Shown: positions 17,195-25,013 of the stretch, piece after piece
How positions within the stretch are numbered: the first letter of the stretch is position 1
How the letters are laid out: the number at the start of each line of letters is the position of its first letter
Origin: Micromonospora pattaloongensis
GTDB taxonomy: Bacteria > Actinomycetota > Actinomycetes > Mycobacteriales > Micromonosporaceae
DNA length: 64,000 nucleotides
Assembly (NCBI RefSeq): GCF_900107255.1
Contig: NZ_FNPH01000002.1
Coordinates: 716,436-780,435 of the forward strand
Direction of reading: 5' to 3'
Made by a program: the position numbers and the translations under genes
Notes under the pieces: generated by a model
Told to the model about the DNA's origin: nothing
The model's input: only the letters and a program-made list of their open reading frames with translations
The model's database searches: none

Positions 17195-18180
17195 GTCGCA
17201 CCTCCGCACGCCGTCCCGGCCGGGGCGGCGCCGGCCAGCCGCCGTTGGACGTGGACGTGCCGGACGATGTCGGCGACCCAGTCCCGGTCCGTCCGCAGCG
17301 CCAGGTGCGCCGCGCCGGCCCGGCGCAACGCCCCCGCCACACTGCGGCGCTGTCCGGCGGCCGCCGCCGCGAAGCGCTCGCGCAGCCGCGCGTCCCCGGT
17401 CGCGACCTCCCGCCGCAGCCCGGTCTCCGGGTCCACCAGTGTGATCAATCCGACGTCCGGCAGCTCCAGCTCGCGCGGATCGGTGATCTCCACCGCGAGC
17501 ACCTGGTGCCGCGCGCCGAGCCGGCGCAGCGGCTTCTCCCACTCCGGTTCCGCGTCCTCGGTCTCGCCGACGCCGTCGAGGAAGTCCGAGACCACGACGG
17601 CCAGGCCGTGGCGCGACGCCGCGCGGTTCAGCCCGTCGATCCCGGCCGCCAGCGACGGCGGCGGGCCGCCGTCGGCGCCGCGCGGCGCCGACAGCACCGT
17701 CCGCAACAGCCCCAGCAGGTGGTCGCGGCCGGCGCGCGGCGGGAACCGTCGCACCGTCTGGGCGCCGAGCAGGTGTACGCCGATCCGGTTGCCGACCCCG
17801 GCGGTGAGGAAGCCGATCGCCGCCAGCGCCGCGACCGCGAGTTCCCGCTTTTCCACCTCGGCGGTGCCGAAGTCCATGCTCGGCGTCGAGTCCACCAGCG
17901 CCCAGGTGCTCAGCTCCCGGTCCGCGTCGACCTCGCGCACGTGCGGCACCGCCGTGCGCGCGGTGACGGCCCAGTCCATCCGGCGCACCTCGTCCTCGCC
18001 GGGGCGGTACTCCCGGCTGCCGGCCGGTTCGCTGCCGGCGCCGGGGAGCAGGCCGATGTGCTGCCCGTGCAGCAGGCCGTCGAGCCGCCGGGTGACGGCC
18101 AGTTCCAGCCGGCGCAGCCGGTGCTCGGGCGCCAACTCGGGCAGGCCGGCGTACCCGATGTCGTCCGTTCCGACGGTCAT
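17191..18180 (-). CDS. DUF58 domain protein of the MoxR operon
   Basis: A 329-residue cytosolic DUF58 protein. The family core SREYRPGEDEVRRMDWAVTAR is clear near residue 55-75, and the C-terminal half has a degenerate vWA-like fold (LSTWALVDSTPSMDFG, VVVSDFLDGV). DUF58 proteins always accompany MoxR ATPases and vWA proteins; the molecular role is unknown. The start overlaps the moxR stop (ATGA) and its stop overlaps the vWA start, so all three are translationally coupled. Confidence 0.93.
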   Translation of the reverse strand: MTVGTDDIGYAGLPELAPEHRLRRLELAVTRRLDGLLHGQHIGLLPGAGSEPAGSREYRPGEDEVRRMDWAVTARTAVPHVREVDADRELSTWALVDSTPSMDFGTAEVEKRELAVAALAAIGFLTAGVGNRIGVHLLGAQTVRRFPPRAGRDHLLGLLRTVLSAPRGADGGPPPSLAAGIDGLNRAASRHGLAVVVSDFLDGVGETEDAEPEWEKPLRRLGARHQVLAVEITDPRELELPDVGLITLVDPETGLRREVATGDARLRERFAAAAAGQRRSVAGALRRAGAAHLALRTDRDWVADIVRHVHVQRRLAGAAPAGTACGGAT

Positions 18181-19199
18181 GCCGCGGCCAGGCCCACCGC
18201 GCGTCCGTCCCGGTCGGCCACCCGCGGCGGCGGCACCGCCTGAACCAGTCGGCGCACGATCGACTCCGCGGAGACCCCCTCGGCGACCGCGTCGAAGGAG
18301 AGCACGAGCCGGTGGGCGAGGACGTCCACGGCCAGCTCCTGCACGTCGTCGGGGAGCACGTAGTCGCGTCCCCGCAGCAGGGCCAGGCCACGGGCGGCGG
18401 CCACCAGTCCGAGGGTGGCGCGCGGGCTCGCCCCGTACGCCAGCTGCGGCGCGATCGCCGCGAGCCCGAACCGTTCGGGGCGGCGGGTGGCCAGCACCAG
18501 CCGGACGACGTACTCGGCGAGCGCGTGGTGCACGAAGACGCTGCGCGCCCGGGCCTGCAGCGCCCGCAACCGCTCCGGGTCGAGGACCTGCACGGCCTGC
18601 GGCGGTTTGGTCCCCATCCGGTAGAGGATTCCCAGCTCCTCCTCCTCGCTCGGATAGTCCACGACCACCTTCATCAGGAATCGGTCCCGTTGCGCCTCCG
18701 GCAGCTGGTAGACCCCCTCCGACTCGATCGGGTTCTGCGTCGCGACCACCAGGAACGGGTCGGGCACCGGATACGTCCGCCCCCCGATCGAGACCTGCCG
18801 CTCCGCCATCGCCTCCAGCAGCGCGGACTGCACCTTGGCGGGCGCCCGGTTGATCTCGTCGGCGAGCACCAGGTTCGCCATCACCGGGCCGAGCTCCACG
18901 TCGAAGCTCTCCGAGGACGCGCGGTAGATCCGGGTGCCGACGATGTCGGAGGGCACCAGGTCGGGGGTGAACTGGATGCGCGCGAAGTCGCCGCCGACCG
19001 TGGTCGCCAGGGTCTGCGCGGCCAGCGTCTTCGCGATGCCGGGCACCCCTTCGAGGAGGCAGTGCCCGTCGGCCAGCAGCGCGGTCAGCAGCCGCTCGAC
19101 GAGCCGCTCCTGCCCCACGATCACCCTGCTGACCTCGCCCTGCGTCTGCTGCAGTTCGCTCGCGGTCGCGACCGTCCTGGCCGGTGCGGGCGTGACCAT
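18177..19199 (-). CDS. MoxR family AAA+ ATPase
   Basis: A 340-residue AAA+ protein with Walker A GVPGIAKT (51-58), Walker B LVLADEIN (D114, E115), sensor 1 ATQNP, and the arginine finger region DRFLMK. MoxR ATPases act as chaperones that mature or activate partner complexes, typically with vWA proteins. It is the first gene of the moxR, DUF58, vWA, protease operon and has an AGGGGAG ribosome-binding site. The 186-bp gap upstream separates it from the divergent nuclease-fold gene. Confidence 0.95.
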   Translation of the reverse strand: MVTPAPARTVATASELQQTQGEVSRVIVGQERLVERLLTALLADGHCLLEGVPGIAKTLAAQTLATTVGGDFARIQFTPDLVPSDIVGTRIYRASSESFDVELGPVMANLVLADEINRAPAKVQSALLEAMAERQVSIGGRTYPVPDPFLVVATQNPIESEGVYQLPEAQRDRFLMKVVVDYPSEEEELGILYRMGTKPPQAVQVLDPERLRALQARARSVFVHHALAEYVVRLVLATRRPERFGLAAIAPQLAYGASPRATLGLVAAARGLALLRGRDYVLPDDVQELAVDVLAHRLVLSFDAVAEGVSAESIVRRLVQAVPPPRVADRDGRAVGLAAA

Positions 19200-19385
19200 G
19201 TCAGCTCCCCTCGATCGAACGCGTGGTGGCGGTCCAGGCCCGAGCGCGGCGGGGCCGGGCGCCCGTCGGGGTTGCCCGCTAATCGGCGGGTCTAACGCGC
19301 CGCGCCGCAGGGAAGGGGGCCGGCGATCGCTCGTCGGTGTGGGAAGCGACCCTTCCGGATGGGACGGTGCGGCTACCGTGCCCGG

Positions 19386-20390
19386 ATGAGCGTGGAAACG
19401 ATGACGGAGACGCCGGCGGCGGTCGCGCCGCGGCGGTCGCGGGCCCTGACCGGGCTCTGTTGGCTGCTCGCCGTGCCCGGGCTGCTCTGGGCGCTGGTGC
19501 GGCTGTTCGGTCTGGAACGCGGCCCGCTGGTGCAGCTCGTCGCGTTCACGCCGTACGTCGCGGGGTGGTCGCTGATGCCCCCGCTGATCGCGCTCGCGCT
19601 GCGCCGCTGGTGGCCGGCTTCGGTCGCCGGCGTCGCCGCGCTGGCGCTGCTCGGCGTGGTGGCGCCGCGCGCGCTGCCCGCCGACGCGCCGCGCGGGGCG
19701 GGGCCGACGCTGCGGATCGCGACCGCCAATGTGCTGGCGGGCGACGGCGACGCGGCCGCGCTGATACGCCTGGTCCGCGCGGAGCGCGTCGACGTGCTGG
19801 CGGTGCAGGAGTTCACCCCGGAGACCCGGGCGGCGCTGGACCGGGACGGCCTAGGCGAGCTGCTGCCGCACCGGCAGCTCAACCCGGAGGTGGGCACGAC
19901 CGGGTCGGCGCTCTACGCCCGCTTCCCCCTCAGCGACACCGGCATCCGCCGCAACCCCGGTTTCTTCGGCTTCACCCAGGCGTACGCCACGGTCGCGGTG
20001 CCGGGCGCCCCGCCGGTGCTCGTGGAGTCCGCGCACCCGTCCGCGCCGTTCTCGCTGGCGATGCTGCCGGACTGGTTCGCCGACCTGCGCGCGCAGCCCC
20101 GCGCCACCCCGGACGGACCGCTGCGGATCCTCGCCGGGGACTTCAACGCGACGCTCGACCACGCGCCGCTGCGCGCCCTGCTGGACAGCGGGTACGTGGA
20201 CGCGGCGGCCGCGGCCGGGCAGGGTCTGGTCGGCACGTGGGGCCCGTACGACGGGGATCTCATCCCGCCGGTCACCATCGACCACGTGCTCGTCGACCGA
20301 CGGGTCGCGGTGCGGACCGTCTCGGTGCACCCGGTGCCCGGCAGCGACCACCGCGCGGTGGTCGCCGAGCTCACCCTCCCCGGCGCATGA
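19386..20390 (+). CDS. Endonuclease/exonuclease/phosphatase-family membrane protein
   Basis: A 334-residue protein with about three N-terminal membrane segments (between residues 22 and 100) followed by an extracytoplasmic EEP (DNase I-like) domain. Catalytic signatures are IATANVLAGD (Asn), VLAVQEF (Glu), LAGDFNATLDH (Asp/Asn), TIDHVLV and GSDHRAVVAEL (Asp-His). Related actinobacterial proteins are secreted phosphodiesterases or nucleases of unknown substrate. TACCGT lies six bases before the ATG, consistent with a leaderless mRNA. The stop is 19 bp from the convergent cimA stop, with no obvious hairpin between. Confidence 0.86.
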   Translation: MSVETMTETPAAVAPRRSRALTGLCWLLAVPGLLWALVRLFGLERGPLVQLVAFTPYVAGWSLMPPLIALALRRWWPASVAGVAALALLGVVAPRALPADAPRGAGPTLRIATANVLAGDGDAAALIRLVRAERVDVLAVQEFTPETRAALDRDGLGELLPHRQLNPEVGTTGSALYARFPLSDTGIRRNPGFFGFTQAYATVAVPGAPPVLVESAHPSAPFSLAMLPDWFADLRAQPRATPDGPLRILAGDFNATLDHAPLRALLDSGYVDAAAAAGQGLVGTWGPYDGDLIPPVTIDHVLVDRRVAVRTVSVHPVPGSDHRAVVAELTLPGA

Positions 20391-20409
20391 GCCGCGGACA
20401 CCGACGGTC

Positions 20410-22008
20410 TCACGTGGTCGTGGGCGTCTTGGCCAGCCCGTAGGTGAGCGCGTCCACCAGCGCGTGCCAGCTCGCCTCGACGACGTTCTCGTGCACGCCC
20501 ACGGTGGTCCAGTCCCGGCCCTGCTGTGCGGCGGTCTCCACCAGGACCCGGGTGACCGCGCCGGTGCCGTGGCTCCCCTCCAGGATCCGCACCTTGTAGT
20601 CGGCCAGCTCGAAGCCGGCCAGCTCGGGGTAGTGCCGGGACAGCGCCACCCGCAGCGCCTCGTCCAGGGCGTTGACCGGGCCGTTCCCCTCGGCGGTGGC
20701 GATCACGCGCTCGCCGCGTACCCGGACCTTCACGGTGGCCTCGGAGACCACCGCACCGTCCTCGCGGTGCTCGACGATCACCCGGTACGACTCCAGCGCG
20801 AACGGCCGGGTGGTCACCGCGCCGGTCTCCGCGGCCAGCTCGGCCCGCACGAGCAGCTCGAACGACGCGTCCGCGGCCTCAAAGGACCAGCCGCCCGCCT
20901 CCAGCTCCTTGACGCGCTTGGTGACCCGGGACAGCGCGTCCGGATGGCCGGCCAGGTCCAGACCGAGTTCGCGACTCTTGAGCTCGATGCTGGCCCGACC
21001 GGCCATCTCGGTGACGAGGATCCGCATGTCGTTGCCGACCACGGCGGGGTCGACGTGGTTGTAGAGCACCGGATCCACTTTGATCGCGCTCGCGTGCAGC
21101 CCGGCCTTGTGGGCGAAGGCGGCGGCCCCGACGTACGCCTGGTGGGTGTCGGGGGCGATGTTGGCGATCTCGGCGATGGCGTGCGAGACGCGCACCATCT
21201 GTTCCAGGCACCCGTCCGGTAGGACGGGGAGCCCGAGCTTGAGCTGGAGGTTGCCGACGACGGCGAAGAGGTCTGCGTTGCCGGGCCGCTCGCCGTAGCC
21301 GTTGGCGGTGGCCTGGAAGTGCCGGACGCCGGCCTCGACGGCGGCCACGGTGTTGGCCACGGCGCAGGCGGTGTCGTTCTGGCAGTGGATGCCGAGCCGG
21401 TCCGGCGTCACGCCGAGCCGGTCGACCAGCTCGCCGATCGCGGCGGTCACCCGGGACGGCAGCATTCCGCCGTTGGTGTCGCACATGACGACGACCTCGG
21501 CCCCGGCCTCGAGCGCCGCGGCGGTGACCTCGCTGGTGTACGCGGGGTCGAAGCGGTAGCCGTCGAAGAAGTGCTCGCAGTCGAGGAAGACCCGCCGCCC
21601 CTCGGCGACGAAGTGGGCGACGGTGTCGCGCACCATGGCTAGGTTCTCGGCCGGCGTGGTGCGCAGGGCGCGCTCGACGTGCCGGATGTCGGACTTGGCG
21701 ACCAGGCAGACGGCGGCGGTCTCCGCGTCGAGCAGGGCGCGCACCTGCGGGTCGTCGGCGACGGCGACGCCGGCCTTGCGGGTCGCGCCGAAGGCGACGA
21801 GGATCGCGTGCCGCAGGTTGAGCTCGGTGCGCGCGCGGCGGAAGAACTCGGTGTCCTTGGGCATCGCGCCCGGCCAGCCGCCCTCGATGAAGCCCACCCC
21901 GAAGTCGTCCAGCAGCCGCGCGACCGCCAGCTTGTCGACGACCGAGTAGCTGATCCCCTCACGCTGTGCCCCGTCGCGCAGCGTCGTGTCGTACACCTGG
22001 AACGTCAT
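20410..22008 (-). CDS. cimA: (R)-citramalate synthase
   Basis: Condenses pyruvate with acetyl-CoA to citramalate, the first step of the threonine-independent isoleucine route; LeuCD and LeuB then act on its product. The 532-residue protein has the DRE-TIM barrel start YDTTLRDGAQREGIS (D12 metal ligand), TANGYGERPGNADL, and a C-terminal LeuA-type allosteric domain. The usual HxHND metal motif reads HCQND (H208, Q210). The ATG has AGAGGA upstream. A branched-chain leader ORF and terminator lie in its 5' region, so it is probably attenuated. Length and motifs favour CimA over 2-isopropylmalate or homocitrate synthase. Confidence 0.87.
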   Translation of the reverse strand: MTFQVYDTTLRDGAQREGISYSVVDKLAVARLLDDFGVGFIEGGWPGAMPKDTEFFRRARTELNLRHAILVAFGATRKAGVAVADDPQVRALLDAETAAVCLVAKSDIRHVERALRTTPAENLAMVRDTVAHFVAEGRRVFLDCEHFFDGYRFDPAYTSEVTAAALEAGAEVVVMCDTNGGMLPSRVTAAIGELVDRLGVTPDRLGIHCQNDTACAVANTVAAVEAGVRHFQATANGYGERPGNADLFAVVGNLQLKLGLPVLPDGCLEQMVRVSHAIAEIANIAPDTHQAYVGAAAFAHKAGLHASAIKVDPVLYNHVDPAVVGNDMRILVTEMAGRASIELKSRELGLDLAGHPDALSRVTKRVKELEAGGWSFEAADASFELLVRAELAAETGAVTTRPFALESYRVIVEHREDGAVVSEATVKVRVRGERVIATAEGNGPVNALDEALRVALSRHYPELAGFELADYKVRILEGSHGTGAVTRVLVETAAQQGRDWTTVGVHENVVEASWHALVDALTYGLAKTPTTT

Positions 22009-22051
22009 CGCCAATTCCTCTCTCGACCTGCGACCTTCTCGCGGGACCAAC

Positions 22052-22081
22052 AAAAAGACCCCCCGGCGGATGCGGGAGGTC
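22052..22081 (-). terminator. Attenuator terminator in the cimA leader
   Basis: On the minus strand GACCTCCCG pairs with CGGGGGGTC (nine pairs, one G-U) around a seven-base loop, followed at once by TTTTT. It lies 44 bases before the cimA ATG and 30 bases after the leader ORF stop. An upstream GGCCCCC (around 22098-22104) could pair with the GGGGGG arm as an antiterminator. Confidence 0.8.
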
Positions 22082-22110
22082 GGCGCGCTCGGCGTGAGGG
22101 GGCCGGCGCG

Positions 22111-22143
22111 CTAGGTGCCAATAATGAGTACGAGTCGGGTCAC
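22111..22143 (-). CDS. cimA leader peptide (branched-chain attenuator)
   Basis: GTG ACC CGA CTC GTA CTC ATT ATT GGC ACC TAG encodes a 10-residue peptide, (M)TRLVLIIGT, with five consecutive Leu/Val/Leu/Ile/Ile codons. It is followed by a terminator hairpin with a U-run ahead of cimA, so charged-tRNA shortage should stall the ribosome and permit read-through. No Shine-Dalgarno is clear. The frame stays open back to a GTG at 22191 (26 codons), and a six-codon ATG ORF at 22160 ends in a TGA overlapping this GTG, so the true start is uncertain. Confidence 0.72.
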   Translation of the reverse strand: MTRLVLIIGT

Positions 22144-22278
22144 GGAGAGTACTTTGCCATCCCCGACCGAGCTACGGGAAGACGTGTCCACATATTGGAA
22201 AGTGAACCCGGTCATGCCGGGCAGGCCGCCGCGACGACCTGCGAAAACGCCACACTTACAACGATCTTCAATTTTTGC

Positions 22279-22304
22279 GTGTAGTGCTCATGCGCGTCGG
22301 GTAG
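22279..22304 (+). promoter_or_regulatory. Candidate SigB/SigH-type stress promoter of the PRC-barrel gene
   Basis: GTGT (22279-22282), 16 bp, then GGGTAG (22299-22304) resembles the actinobacterial general-stress consensus GTTT-N14-16-GGGTAY. It would give a 5' UTR of about 40 nt with AGGAG before the ATG. The rest of 22144-22278 is relatively AT-rich and presumably also holds the cimA promoter; I see no other feature there. Confidence 0.4.
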
Positions 22305-22352
22305 CGAAACGGACGACAGAGCAGTCGATGTCGAGAAGAGGAGTGAAAGCCA

Positions 22353-22820
22353 ATGGACCGGCTCGACCCTCAGACGACCCCGTACCAGACGCCGGATCCC
22401 CTGACCCCCGACGGTCAGGGCACCTTCGCCGGCGCGACTCCGGCCCAGAGCTTCGACCCGTGGCGCTACCGCGACGACGCCGACGTCACCGGCGGCGACG
22501 TGGCGGGCTACAAGGTCGAGGCGACCGACGGCGGGATTGGCAAGATCGACAGCGCCAGTCACGACGTCAACGCCAGCTACCTGGTGGTCGACACCGGGCC
22601 GTGGATCTTCGGCAAGAAGGTGCTGTTGCCGGCCGGCGTGGTCAACCACGTCGACCACGCGGACCGGAAGGTGTACGTGGACCGGAGCAAGGACCAGATC
22701 AAGGCGGCTCCGGAGTACGACGACACCGCCGTGACCGATCCGGCGTACCGGGACAAGCTCGGTGGCTACTACGGCGGCACGTACGGCGCACCGGGCTCGA
22801 CGCTCCCCCCGACCGCCTAA
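22353..22820 (+). CDS. PRC-barrel domain protein
   Basis: A 155-residue soluble protein. Residues about 45-125 form a PRC-barrel: GYKVEATDGGIGKIDSASHD, then NASYLVVDTG, IFGKKVLLPAGVVNHVD and RKVYVDRSKDQIKAAPEYD. The flanking N- and C-terminal segments are Pro/Thr/Gly-rich. PRC-barrel proteins of this type are abundant, often stress-induced, actinobacterial proteins of unknown role. The ATG has AGGAG upstream. It is a single-gene unit ending at the 22839-22870 hairpin. Confidence 0.88.
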   Translation: MDRLDPQTTPYQTPDPLTPDGQGTFAGATPAQSFDPWRYRDDADVTGGDVAGYKVEATDGGIGKIDSASHDVNASYLVVDTGPWIFGKKVLLPAGVVNHVDHADRKVYVDRSKDQIKAAPEYDDTAVTDPAYRDKLGGYYGGTYGAPGSTLPPTA

Positions 22821-22838
22821 CGGCGAGGGGGTGTCACG

Positions 22839-22870
22839 ACGGCCGGCGGGGCCTGGGCCCCGCCGGCCGT
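22839..22870 (+). terminator. Terminator of the PRC-barrel gene
   Basis: A perfect 15-bp stem, 22839-22853 with 22856-22870, has a two-base loop and lies 19 bp after the stop codon. No U-run. Confidence 0.75.
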
Positions 22871-22923
22871 TCGCACACGTCCCACCGATTTCCGGTTCGT
22901 CGCGGCCCGCTACCGTGTCGATC

Positions 22924-23688
22924 GTGGATGCCTCCGCCGGGACCCGGACCCTCGCCTTCGCCACCCTGTTCAACTTCCGCGACGTCGGCGGGTACGCCGG
23001 GCTCGACGGGCGGACGGTGCGGTGGCGCCGGCTCTACCGGTCGGACTCGCTGCACCGCATCGACGACGCCGACCGCGAGGCCTTCGGAGCGCTCGGCGTA
23101 CGCACGGTCATCGACCTGCGCCGCCCGCACGAGGTGACGGCGTACGGCCGGGTGCCCGCCTACGACGGACTCGACTACCGGCACGTCCACCTGGTGCACC
23201 AGGAGTGGCTCGAGATTCCGTACGAGGAGCGGCAGGGGCCGGCGCGGTATCTGGCCGACCGCTACCACGACCTCGCGGAGCAGGCGGCCGAGGGGATCGC
23301 CGACGCCCTCACGGTCATCGCGGACGAGATGAGCGCCCCCGCCGTGGTGCACTGCGCCGCCGGCAAGGACCGGACCGGGGTGATCTGCGCGCTCACGCTG
23401 TCGCTGCTCGGCGTGGCGGACGAGGTGATCGCCGAGGACTACGCGCTGAGCACGGCGGCGGCGGACCGCTTCACCGCCTGGCTGCGCCAGCAGTATCCGG
23501 ACCGGCCGCCGGCGCCCGAGCCGTTCTTCTCCAGCCCAGCGCGCGCGATGCTGACCTTCCTCGGCGAACTGCGCGAACGGCACGGCTCGATCGAGAACTA
23601 CGTGACCGACGCCGGCCTGCCCACCGAACGGATCGCCGCGCTCCGCGCCCACCTGCTCACCGACCCGACGCCCCGAGCGGTCAGCTGA
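22924..23688 (+). CDS. Tyrosine-protein phosphatase (PTP, Y_phosphatase3 type)
   Basis: A 254-residue cytosolic phosphatase. The P-loop HCAAGKDRTG (Cys nucleophile, Arg) matches HCxxGxxR, and the N-terminal NFRDVGGY is typical of the MptpB/LipA-like family, which acts on phosphotyrosine, phosphoserine/threonine and phosphoinositides. GTG 22924 is chosen because TACCGT ends seven bases upstream; GTG 22915 is the alternative and overlaps that hexamer. The last eight bases overlap the convergent ilvE stop. Confidence 0.87.
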   Translation: MDASAGTRTLAFATLFNFRDVGGYAGLDGRTVRWRRLYRSDSLHRIDDADREAFGALGVRTVIDLRRPHEVTAYGRVPAYDGLDYRHVHLVHQEWLEIPYEERQGPARYLADRYHDLAEQAAEGIADALTVIADEMSAPAVVHCAAGKDRTGVICALTLSLLGVADEVIAEDYALSTAAADRFTAWLRQQYPDRPPAPEPFFSSPARAMLTFLGELRERHGSIENYVTDAGLPTERIAALRAHLLTDPTPRAVS

Positions 23689-24778
23689 CGCGGTAGACCC
23701 AGCCGTTGGGGTCCTCGCCGCGGCCGCGCTGCAGGTCGACCAGGATCTGCCGGAGCCCCATCGTGGTCTCGCCGGGGCCGCCGTCCGCGATCGTGAACGA
23801 CCCGTCCGGGAAGCGCACCTGGCCGATCGGGGTGATGACCGCCGCGGTCCCGCACGCGAACGCCTCGCGCAGCCGCCCGCTTTCCGCGTCGGCGCGCCAC
23901 TCGTCGAAGCTGATCGGCCGCTCCACGACGGTCCGCCCCTGCTGCCGGGCGAGCGTGATCACCGAGTCGCGGGTGATGCCGGGGAGGATCGTGCCGGTCA
24001 ACGGCGGGGTGACGAGCGTGCCGTCGTCGTAGACGAAGAACACGTTCATCCCGCCGAGCTCGTCGACGTAGCGCCGCTCCACCGCGTCCAGGAAGACCAC
24101 CTGGTCGCAGCCGTGCTCCATCGCCTCGGCCTGCGCCACCAGCGAGGTGGCGTAGTTGCCACCGCACTTGGCCGCCCCGGTGCCGCCGGGGGCGGCACGG
24201 GTGTAGTGCGGCGAGACCCAGACGTTGACCGGCTTGACGCCGCCGGAGAAGTACGAGCCGACGGGCGAGGCGATGACGACGTAGAGGTATTCCATGGCCG
24301 GGCGCACCCCGAGGAAGACCTCGCTGGCGTACATGAACGGGCGCAGGTAGAGGCTGCCGTCCTCGCCGGTCGGGATCCAGTCGCGGTCGATCGTGATGAG
24401 CTGCCGCAGCGACTCGAGGAACGCCGCCTCGGGCAGCGGCGCCATCGCCATCCGCTCGGCGGAGGCGGCGAAGCGCGCCGCGTTGGCCTGCGGCCGGAAC
24501 ATCGTCACGCCCCCGTCGGCGGCGTGGTACGCCTTCAGCCCCTCGAAGATCTCCTGCGCGTAGTGCAGCACGGCGGTCGCCGGGTCCATCGGGATCGGCG
24601 CGCGCGCCTCGACCCGGGCGTCGTACCACCCCTTGCCCTCGGCGTACCGGATCGTGACCATGTGGTCGGTGAAGATTCGGCCGAATCCGGGGTTGGCCAG
24701 CAGAGCGGCGCGCTCGGCGGCGGGTACCGGCTGAAGATTCGGACGAATCTCGAAGTCGAGCTTGTCACCACCGCTCAT
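23681..24778 (-). CDS. ilvE: Branched-chain amino acid aminotransferase
   Basis: PLP enzyme that performs the last step of Val, Leu and Ile synthesis. The 365-residue product is a class IV aminotransferase: HYAQEIFEGLKAY, YLRPFMYASEVFLGV, the PLP-lysine region AAKCGGNYATSLVAQ, and EAFACGTAAVITPIG near the C-terminus. The ATG has GGAGG eight bases upstream. An in-frame upstream extension with three Leu codons exists but lacks a ribosome-binding site and family similarity, so it is not included. Confidence 0.97.
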   Translation of the reverse strand: MSGGDKLDFEIRPNLQPVPAAERAALLANPGFGRIFTDHMVTIRYAEGKGWYDARVEARAPIPMDPATAVLHYAQEIFEGLKAYHAADGGVTMFRPQANAARFAASAERMAMAPLPEAAFLESLRQLITIDRDWIPTGEDGSLYLRPFMYASEVFLGVRPAMEYLYVVIASPVGSYFSGGVKPVNVWVSPHYTRAAPGGTGAAKCGGNYATSLVAQAEAMEHGCDQVVFLDAVERRYVDELGGMNVFFVYDDGTLVTPPLTGTILPGITRDSVITLARQQGRTVVERPISFDEWRADAESGRLREAFACGTAAVITPIGQVRFPDGSFTIADGGPGETTMGLRQILVDLQRGRGEDPNGWVYRVS

Positions 24779-24821
24779 CGCGCTGACCTCCGATAACAGA
24801 AGCGGATGCGCCGTCGCCACC

Positions 24822-24883
24822 GCGACGACCCTGCTGTGGACGTGCCGTCGCTGCTGCGACGACCCTGCTGCGACGACCTGCTG
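24822..24883. repeat. Three short direct repeats upstream of ilvE
   Basis: GCGACGACCCTGCTG occurs at 24822-24836 and 24856-24870, and a copy lacking one C at 24870-24883. They lie 44-105 bp before the ilvE ATG, where the promoter or leader should be. A palindrome CGAACGTTCG lies further upstream near 24908. Confidence 0.7.
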
Positions 24884-25013
24884 TGAAGTCGTGCCTGAAA
24901 CTTACCCCGAACGTTCGTTCAGAGGGAGGCCGCACACCGGCGCGGCGCACGGCGGCGCGGCCCCGTGTCGACGATGCCACGCGGCGTACCGGCGCCGCCG
25001 GGACGATGCGCGA

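Noticed and set aside
24779..24820. An N-terminal extension of ilvE containing three consecutive Leu codons, as a leader peptide
   Set aside because: It is in frame with ilvE with no stop and no terminator follows; the GGAGG site lies inside it, so it is 5' UTR.
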